Source: Bacteroidia bacterium
Lineage (GTDB): Bacteria; Bacteroidota; Bacteroidia; Bacteroidales; Marinifilaceae
Length of the DNA: 9,789 bases
Direction: 5' to 3'
Assembly: GCA_025999735.1 (NCBI GenBank)
Contig: BNXR01000077.1
Span: forward strand, 1 to 9,789
Position 1 is the first letter of the stretch. Each line of letters starts with the position of its first letter. Both the position numbers and the translations under genes were made by a program. Shown here piece after piece: positions 5,927 to 9,789 of this stretch. Below the pieces are notes generated by a model, which searched no databases, was not told the origin of the DNA, and saw only the letters and a list, made by a program, of their open reading frames with translations.

Positions 5927-6964
5927 ATGGAAAAGTGGCTTAAAAATATAAAGGGCAATATTCCCCATACAAACATCAATGTCAACATTGAATTGGAAGG
6001 GAAAAACCTAATCGTTACCGGAACAAACGGCTCAGGAAAAACTTCATTCCTAAAAGCAGTTTACGAAAAAGTAAACGTGCTCATAGCCCAAAAACAAAAA
6101 AATAAAGAAAATGCTTTGCAGGTTGAAATTTCAGATAATGTTCATTTCTCTGCCTTGTATGATGACCGAAAAGCAGTGATTCGATTTTTTGAAGAAAAGC
6201 GATTGTCAGAGATAGTGCAACCCAAAAATGTAAACGCCATCGCTGTTGAAGAAGAGGAAGCAAAAAAGCAAAATCCAGCACAAAAACACGCCAATAAACT
6301 GGAACAACATTTAGTGAACTTGATTAGCAAGCAAGCACTTGTGAAAGAAAATAACCAAAAATTAGCCGAACAAATAGGAACTTGGTTTAATGACTTTGAA
6401 AATAATTTAAAAATTCTTTTTGAAGACGAAAGCCTTACCCTAAAATTTGACTTCGATAAATTTCAGTTTTCAATCTGTCAAGCCAATAAACCACACTTTA
6501 CCTTTCAAACCCTATCGGCAGGCTATCGGGCAATCTTTGATATATATGCGGAATTAATCATGCACTCAGAATATTTCAAAATCATGCCCACAGACCTAAG
6601 AGGCATAGTCTTTATAGACGAAATAGATTCACATTTACACGTGTCCCTGCAGAGGCTGATATTTCCTTTTTTCACACAATCATTCCCGAAAATACAATTT
6701 ATTGTAACTACTCATTCACCGTTTGTACTAATGTCCGCAAGGGATACCGTTATATTTGATTTAGCAAGCAATGAGCCTATTACCCAAAATTTATCCTATT
6801 TCACCTACTCGTCAATCATGACAGGGCTATGGCATGTAAAGCCCATTTCAATAGATTTAGAAATGAAAATTAGAGAGATAGCACAACTAACTAATACTAA
6901 GCCTATTGACATCCCCAAACTACGCACGCTCACAGACGACATCAGTACTCATGCGGTGCAATAG
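5927..6964 (+). CDS. ABC/SMC-like AAA ATPase (AAA_21/PtuA-like), candidate defence ATPase
   Basis: A 345-aa cytoplasmic protein starting at the ATG at 5927 (MEKWLKNIKG). An upstream in-frame TTG at 5909 lies inside a -7 box and is rejected. All ABC-ATPase-type motifs are visible: Walker A GTNGSGKTS (32-40, Lys38), a signature-like LSAGYRAIF (197-204), Walker B with catalytic acid IVFIDEID (227-234, Glu232), and an H-switch TTHSPF (261-266, His263). Between Walker A and the signature lies a short charged helical insert (about 85-165, EEEEAKKQ, KLEQHLVNLISK), a much reduced coiled coil compared with SMC/RecN/OLD proteins. There is no C-terminal Toprim domain, so it is not an OLD nuclease. Small ATPases of this kind occur in Septu (PtuA), retron-associated and other ATPase-plus-effector defence pairs, and the next ORF overlaps it by 14 bp. 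Family membership in the AAA_21/ABC class is strong; the defence role is inferred. Confidence 0.8.
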   Translation: MEKWLKNIKGNIPHTNINVNIELEGKNLIVTGTNGSGKTSFLKAVYEKVNVLIAQKQKNKENALQVEISDNVHFSALYDDRKAVIRFFEEKRLSEIVQPKNVNAIAVEEEEAKKQNPAQKHANKLEQHLVNLISKQALVKENNQKLAEQIGTWFNDFENNLKILFEDESLTLKFDFDKFQFSICQANKPHFTFQTLSAGYRAIFDIYAELIMHSEYFKIMPTDLRGIVFIDEIDSHLHVSLQRLIFPFFTQSFPKIQFIVTTHSPFVLMSARDTVIFDLASNEPITQNLSYFTYSSIMTGLWHVKPISIDLEMKIREIAQLTNTKPIDIPKLRTLTDDISTHAVQ

Positions 6965-7394
6965 TATCAAAGAAAAGCATATTGATGCTCACAACCGCGA
7001 CATTCATAACCCTTGTGATAGTACATTAGACATTTCGCGTGTCATAAAGTGCTTATGCCCAAACATTCCAGACAATGATATTATGGTAGAGCCACAAGAT
7101 ACGTCCGAAAAGACACAAAATACCGCTACATTATTAAACTACTGTTATAACGAGGGTAACACAGGTATTAGAGACATTTCAAGAAAGATGCTACACGACA
7201 AGATATTTGAGGATTACGTGAAGTTTCTAGGTCACTGGCTCACACTCCATACACAAGAGACCCTGCAATCCGAAAAATCCAAAGCCAAAGAGCACCTAAC
7301 GAATATGGTAAGTAGTACCTACCCGTTCTCAGTCTTTTGGAAATGGCATATCCGCAGTGATGCCTTTTTGTCCCCACAATTCCCCAATGTATAA
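6951..7394 (+). CDS. Uncharacterised 147-aa protein overlapping the ATPase gene
   Basis: I do not recognise this protein. The ATG at 6951 lies 14 bp before the end of the ATPase stop codon; a TTG at 6906 in the same frame would only extend into the ATPase. The N-terminal third is rich in Cys and His (RCNSIKEKHIDAHNRDIHNPC, IKCLCPN, YCYN), which might bind metal but does not form a clear HNH or zinc-knuckle pattern. The middle is helical (KMLHDKIFEDYVKFLGHWLTLHTQETL; KSKAKEHLTNMVSS). The last 25 residues look atypical, and a shifted or eroded 3' end is possible. Its position suggests a partner or effector of the ATPase, replacing the HNH protein expected in Septu. It could also be a decayed gene. 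Confidence 0.5.
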   Translation: MRCNSIKEKHIDAHNRDIHNPCDSTLDISRVIKCLCPNIPDNDIMVEPQDTSEKTQNTATLLNYCYNEGNTGIRDISRKMLHDKIFEDYVKFLGHWLTLHTQETLQSEKSKAKEHLTNMVSSTYPFSVFWKWHIRSDAFLSPQFPNV

Positions 7395-7488
7395 GTCCTG
7401 CTAATGCCCTGCTCTTGGTTAGTTCATACCAAAGGGAAAAGAATATAGGATTTTGGGGTGGTGAGGAATGTAGAGGGGGCGGGAGAGG

Positions 7489-7513
7489 TTGCGGGTCAAG
7501 CCCGCAATGACGG
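7489..7513. repeat. Short interspersed palindromic element
   Basis: TTGCGGG (7489-7495) and CCCGCAA (7501-7507) are perfect inverted arms around TCAAG, followed by TGACGG. On the minus strand it reads CCGTCATTGCGGGCTTGACC and would translate as RHCGLDPQ. From memory this is a peptide often met in spurious ORFs over interspersed palindromic repeats of many bacteria. It lies between the two 18-bp direct repeats. Confidence 0.65.
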
Positions 7514-7569
7514 ATTGTTGGGTGGTGAGATTTCACTCCATACCGCCATAAAGATGAAAGTGGCGGTGT

Positions 7570-7635
7570 GAGGATTTGAGGAAATGAGGATTTGAGGATT
7601 TCCATTTCCTCATTTCCTCATTTCCTCATTTCCTC
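7570..7635. repeat. Palindromic array of 8-bp units (4 inverted + 4 direct)
   Basis: Four units GAGGATTT, GAGGAAAT, GAGGATTT, GAGGATTT (7570-7601) are followed by CC, then four perfect copies of ATTTCCTC (7604-7635). GAGGAAAT is the exact reverse complement of ATTTCCTC; the others differ at two positions. The whole can fold into a long imperfect hairpin, with a perfect 14-bp stem between TGAGGAAATGAGGA and TCCTCATTTCCTCA. It lies 32 bp from the stop of the DUF3987 gene. Confidence 0.8.
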
Positions 7636-7666
7636 AAAACAAAAAAAGTAAGGATTTGAAATTCTG

Positions 7667-9535
7667 TCACGTTTTTTTGTATTTGTCGTGGGAAAGATGT
7701 GTGAGTAGTCCACTTTGCACAAATTTAGAGATGTACCTTTCTGCTGTTTTTTCGGTGATACTTAGCTGTTGGGCAGTACTGAGATAGTTTTGGCGGGCGA
7801 ACTCTGCGGGTAGTGCTTCTAAAAATTTCTGCTTGGGGGTTTGTTTTGCTGAGGTTGTCGCTTCGGCTGGTAGCCGTTGGTAAACTTGGGCGGCGTGCTG
7901 TATGAGGATTTTTACAATTTCCATAGCCGTGTTGAAATCGGTGTCAGTACATTGCATTGGGGGCGTGATGTTGCCCGTTTCCATTATTCGCAGGGTGGTT
8001 AGTATCATGGCTATACGGAAGGTTATCAAGCCCAAACGACGGACGGTGGCGATGTAGTCGTTGCCGTATAAACAGATGTATTGATTTTGGGCTTTGGCAA
8101 AGTAGTCGTTAAAGGTCTGCTGTTGCGATTTTGTTAGGCAAAAACGTAGCGGGGTAGGGTGTTGGATGAGGTGTTTGTATAGGTCGTGAAATTGGTTTCC
8201 TAATTGCTTAAAATAGTCGTCCAGTGTTTGGTTGTCGTTGCCTACAAAGACGTCGTTCCAGACAGGTTTTATGTTCATAAAGTAGAACATAAAACGACTG
8301 AATAGACCATTTTCAGCGTTTGGAATTAATGAGGCTACTTGTTGCGGTGTTCCTGACAGTAGTGCGGATAGTCGCGGTGCTTCCAATTCGACGTATTCTC
8401 TGTTCTTTCTGCGGTTGTAGGAAATGGTTTCGTGATGAAAGGCTTTGCGAAAGCCGTCGGAGTAATTGCCGTGTTCTGATTTGAATGTTTGCGCCAATGT
8501 GTCGCCCTCTGTTTCAAAAATTAACCCCACTCCCTTGTTGTCGTTGAGGATTTGGAACAGTCCAGTGGCGGAATTGTTGGCGGGAATGATTAACATTAAC
8601 ATCGGTGGCTCCTGCGGTCGCTCGATGTCCGTCTTTTCCTTGCTTGCTGCGTATTCACTCAGTTTGTTTTGGTATTCTTGTTGTTCGATTTTTGCTTTGT
8701 CGCGCAAAGCTCGATGAATTGGCTCTACCAATTTTCGGCACAAGGTTAGCCGCCCTTTGCCTGCCGATGCCTGTGCAGTTACAAATAGAAATAGATTTGG
8801 ATATACGTTTCGCTCAGCATATATGCCGTAAATATTTGGTAAACAGGCTGATATTACTACTAATGAACTTAATAGCAGCAAGTCTCTGTCTTCGGCTGAT
8901 ATAGCCTTTTCTGTACACTGTTTCAGGAAGTTAGGGATGTTTTCGTACACCGTTTCGGGAATGGTTGGGAGTGGTTTCATCTCTTCATCTTCGTTTTCGT
9001 CATCGCTGGTATTTCCCATTTTCATATTATTTTCACCGCCATATCGCCATATCGCCATATCGCCATTTTGTTTTTTTGGCGATATGGGTAAAATATTGTG
9101 ACGGGATTTATTTTGAGCGCGCGTATCAACCCTACCTATATTAATACCTGCTGTCTGCGCCAAATGATAGAAGGTTTTTATCGTTATGCCGTGTCCGTGT
9201 GCGTTTAGACAACTATCATACTGTTTGTCCGTCTCTTCGGTGGCGTAGTTTGGATAGTAACGACTTAGGCGGTGGTAGTAAGTTCGCCCCGCTTCGCCCA
9301 ATTCATCCGATAACGCAAAGCCTAAATCCCGCCAATCAGCGTACGTTGAGGCGATGTCCGTTTTTGCCCGTTCTATCCTTTCGGTGATTATTTCTATGTC
9401 CGCTGTGGTGTCGATAGAAGGGCAACCGCAAGGGATTGCCCGTACAGTGGCGGCGGTAGAAGGACAGGCAGAGGCAGAAGGGCTGGATTTTGATTTGTTT
9501 AGCCATTCTTGTACATTAAATGTTTTCTTTTCCAT
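7667..9535 (-). CDS. PriCT-2 / DUF3987 primase-helicase-like replication protein
   Basis: A 622-aa protein of the kind found in Bacteroidetes mobile elements. Residues 48-132 match a PriCT-2 (primase C-terminal) domain: IERAKTDIASTYADWRDLGFALSD, HRLSRYYPNY, ITIKTFYHLAQTAGI. A low-complexity acidic linker follows (150-190). The DUF3987 ATPase-like part (about 195-560) has a degenerate Walker A QASAGKGRL (255-263), a Walker B-like VGLIFETEGDTL (336-347), LSALLSGTPQQV (389-400) and an Arg in NGLFSRFMFYF (409-419). The C terminus (about 575-620) looks like a winged helix (LSTAQQLSITEKTAERYISKFVQSGLL). It probably unwinds or primes DNA for a mobile element with the BT4734-like protein encoded 42 bp upstream; the two ORFs are in the same frame. 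Oddities are a palindromic insertion coding for VRAIPCGCP (residues 31-39) and an 8-bp tandem repeat coding for MAIWRYG in the linker. Confidence 0.8.
   Translation of the reverse strand: MEKKTFNVQEWLNKSKSSPSASACPSTAATVRAIPCGCPSIDTTADIEIITERIERAKTDIASTYADWRDLGFALSDELGEAGRTYYHRLSRYYPNYATEETDKQYDSCLNAHGHGITIKTFYHLAQTAGINIGRVDTRAQNKSRHNILPISPKKQNGDMAIWRYGGENNMKMGNTSDDENEDEEMKPLPTIPETVYENIPNFLKQCTEKAISAEDRDLLLLSSLVVISACLPNIYGIYAERNVYPNLFLFVTAQASAGKGRLTLCRKLVEPIHRALRDKAKIEQQEYQNKLSEYAASKEKTDIERPQEPPMLMLIIPANNSATGLFQILNDNKGVGLIFETEGDTLAQTFKSEHGNYSDGFRKAFHHETISYNRRKNREYVELEAPRLSALLSGTPQQVASLIPNAENGLFSRFMFYFMNIKPVWNDVFVGNDNQTLDDYFKQLGNQFHDLYKHLIQHPTPLRFCLTKSQQQTFNDYFAKAQNQYICLYGNDYIATVRRLGLITFRIAMILTTLRIMETGNITPPMQCTDTDFNTAMEIVKILIQHAAQVYQRLPAEATTSAKQTPKQKFLEALPAEFARQNYLSTAQQLSITEKTAERYISKFVQSGLLTHLSHDKYKKT
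9037..9066. repeat. 8-bp tandem repeat inside the DUF3987 coding sequence
   Basis: CGCCATAT is repeated 3.75 times (9037-9066). It lies in the linker between the PriCT-2 and DUF3987 domains. CCATATCGCC (9055-9064) is also mirrored by GGCGATATGG (9078-9087), so a 10-bp hairpin is possible, with a seven-T tract (9071-9077) in its loop. Unit length is not a multiple of three. Confidence 0.85.
9420..9446. repeat. 27-bp palindromic element inserted in frame in the DUF3987 gene
   Basis: GGGCAA (9420-9425) and TTGCCC (9436-9441) are inverted arms, and the element ends in GCCCGTACA (9438-9446), identical to the end of the element at 9554-9577. At 27 bp it adds nine codons without changing frame, in a low-complexity Ser/Ala region before the PriCT-2 domain. 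Confidence 0.6.
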
Positions 9536-9553
9536 GGTTTTTGATTTTTAATA

Positions 9554-9577
9554 GGCGGGGAAAACCCCGCCCGTACA
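9554..9577. repeat. 24-bp palindromic element between replication genes, flanked by TTAATA direct repeats
   Basis: GGCGGGG (9554-9560) and CCCCGCC (9565-9571) form a perfect 7-bp stem with an AAAA loop, then CGTACA. The flanks are identical hexamers TTAATA at 9548-9553 and 9578-9583, like a target-site duplication, although AT-rich hexamers can match by chance. Removing one hexamer and the element would leave a 12-bp spacer between the two genes. Confidence 0.65.
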
Positions 9578-9789
9578 TTAATAATTGTTAGGATTTATGT
9601 ATGCCGTTGGGTCGTTCGGTAGAAAGCAGGCTCGCGATATGTCTCTGCCCGATTTGTCAGGCTCTATGGCATACTTCTTTTTTATGTAGTATGATAGGGC
9701 TGCGAAATAGTCGCCGTGCGTGACGGTGTCAGTGTCTATTGATACGAGCCATTTTATGCCGTTGCCCGAAGGACTTGTAAATAGTAGTT
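9578..9789 (-). CDS. BT4734/VirE_N-like primase-polymerase domain protein, C-terminal end only
   Basis: The gene enters from the right edge and ends at TAA (9580-9578); 69 residues are visible. They include TSPSGNGIKWLVSIDTDT, HGDYFAALSYYI, EPDKSGRDISRACFLPNDP and AYINPNNY. This is the characteristic C-terminal half of the BT4734-like (VirE N-terminal) domain, a Bacteroidetes branch of archaeo-eukaryotic-type primases, with SPSGNGIK as the nucleotide-binding-like segment and CFLPNDP as the last acidic motif. The protein stops right after this domain. In many relatives the domain is fused to PriCT-2 and DUF3987 regions; here those are encoded by the next ORF, in the same frame, 42 bp downstream. 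Annotation of the visible part is confident; the full length and N terminus are unknown. Confidence 0.75.
   Translation of the reverse strand, partial: LLFTSPSGNGIKWLVSIDTDTVTHGDYFAALSYYIKKKYAIEPDKSGRDISRACFLPNDPTAYINPNNY

Larger units (their letters stand above)
7395..7666. other. Repeat-rich spacer between convergent genes
   Basis: No gene is supported here. The spacer holds a near-identical 18-bp pair (7448-7465 and 7512-7529, 16 of 18 bases the same), a palindromic element (7489-7513), an inverted repeat ACCGCCA (7542-7548)/TGGCGGT (7561-7567), and a palindromic octamer array (7570-7635). No hairpin is followed by a good T-run, so the terminators of the two converging transcripts are not obvious. 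Confidence 0.6.

Noticed and set aside
6951..7394. HNH nuclease (PtuB-like) identity for the ATPase partner
   Set aside because: No CxxC pairs with a central (D/E)H..P motif of HNH/TIGR02646 proteins can be found.
7240..7605. Minus-strand 121-aa ORF containing RHCGLDPQ
   Set aside because: It is a translation of the palindromic element and octamer repeats, and its other end is antisense to the 147-aa ORF.
7570..7635. CRISPR array
   Set aside because: Units are 8 bp, contiguous and without spacers; no cas genes are present.
9554..9571. Rho-independent terminator between the two replication genes
   Set aside because: On the minus strand the GC-rich stem is followed by TATTAAAAATC, with no T-run, so it reads better as a repeat element.

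Overview
The window looks like chromosome or an integrated element of an uncultured Bacteroidales/Bacteroidetes bacterium. Four things point there. Two adjacent genes are of the BT4734-like and PriCT-2/DUF3987 types usual in Bacteroidetes mobile elements. Promoter -7 boxes follow the Bacteroidetes TAnnTTTG pattern. Secreted proteins have signal peptides ending in Ala/Gly before Gln. A structured RNA resembles the Bacteroidales 6S RNA. No tRNA, rRNA, integrase, transposase or CRISPR array is visible.

Positions 1-5514 hold one dense minus-strand gene train. In transcription order it is: a small LPP20-like lipoprotein (5514-4897), a secreted LPP20/FlgT-like protein (4916-3834), an 820-aa P-loop ATPase (3808-1346), a small single-pass membrane protein (1349-795), a secreted CsgG/LpoB-fold protein (752-216), and the start of a second protein of that kind (205 to beyond the left edge). 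The four envelope genes form a recognisable set. The ATPase and membrane-protein genes are much more AT-rich, overlap by an ATGA, and sit in the middle as a cassette. They are the best candidate here for an undescribed system, perhaps a defence or conflict module carried in an envelope operon. The function is unproven.

Positions 5515-5926 are intergenic but full of signals. They hold a minus-strand 6S-like RNA ending in a hairpin plus T-run, a pair of divergent TACTTTTG -7 boxes forming an inverted repeat, and a third -7 box (TACATTTG) just before a plus-strand gene pair.

Positions 5927-7394 (plus strand) carry a compact ABC/SMC-like ATPase of 345 aa, overlapped by an unrecognised 147-aa ORF. 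This resembles the layout of ATPase-plus-partner defence pairs, but no nuclease motif is visible in the partner.

Positions 7395-7666 separate convergent genes and are built of short palindromic and tandem repeats. Positions 7667-9789 (minus strand) hold a replication module: a PriCT-2/DUF3987 primase-helicase-like protein and, upstream, the C-terminal end of a BT4734/VirE_N primase-like protein. Short palindromes sharing GCCCGTACA occur both between these genes and inside the DUF3987 gene. An 8-bp tandem repeat also lies within that coding sequence.
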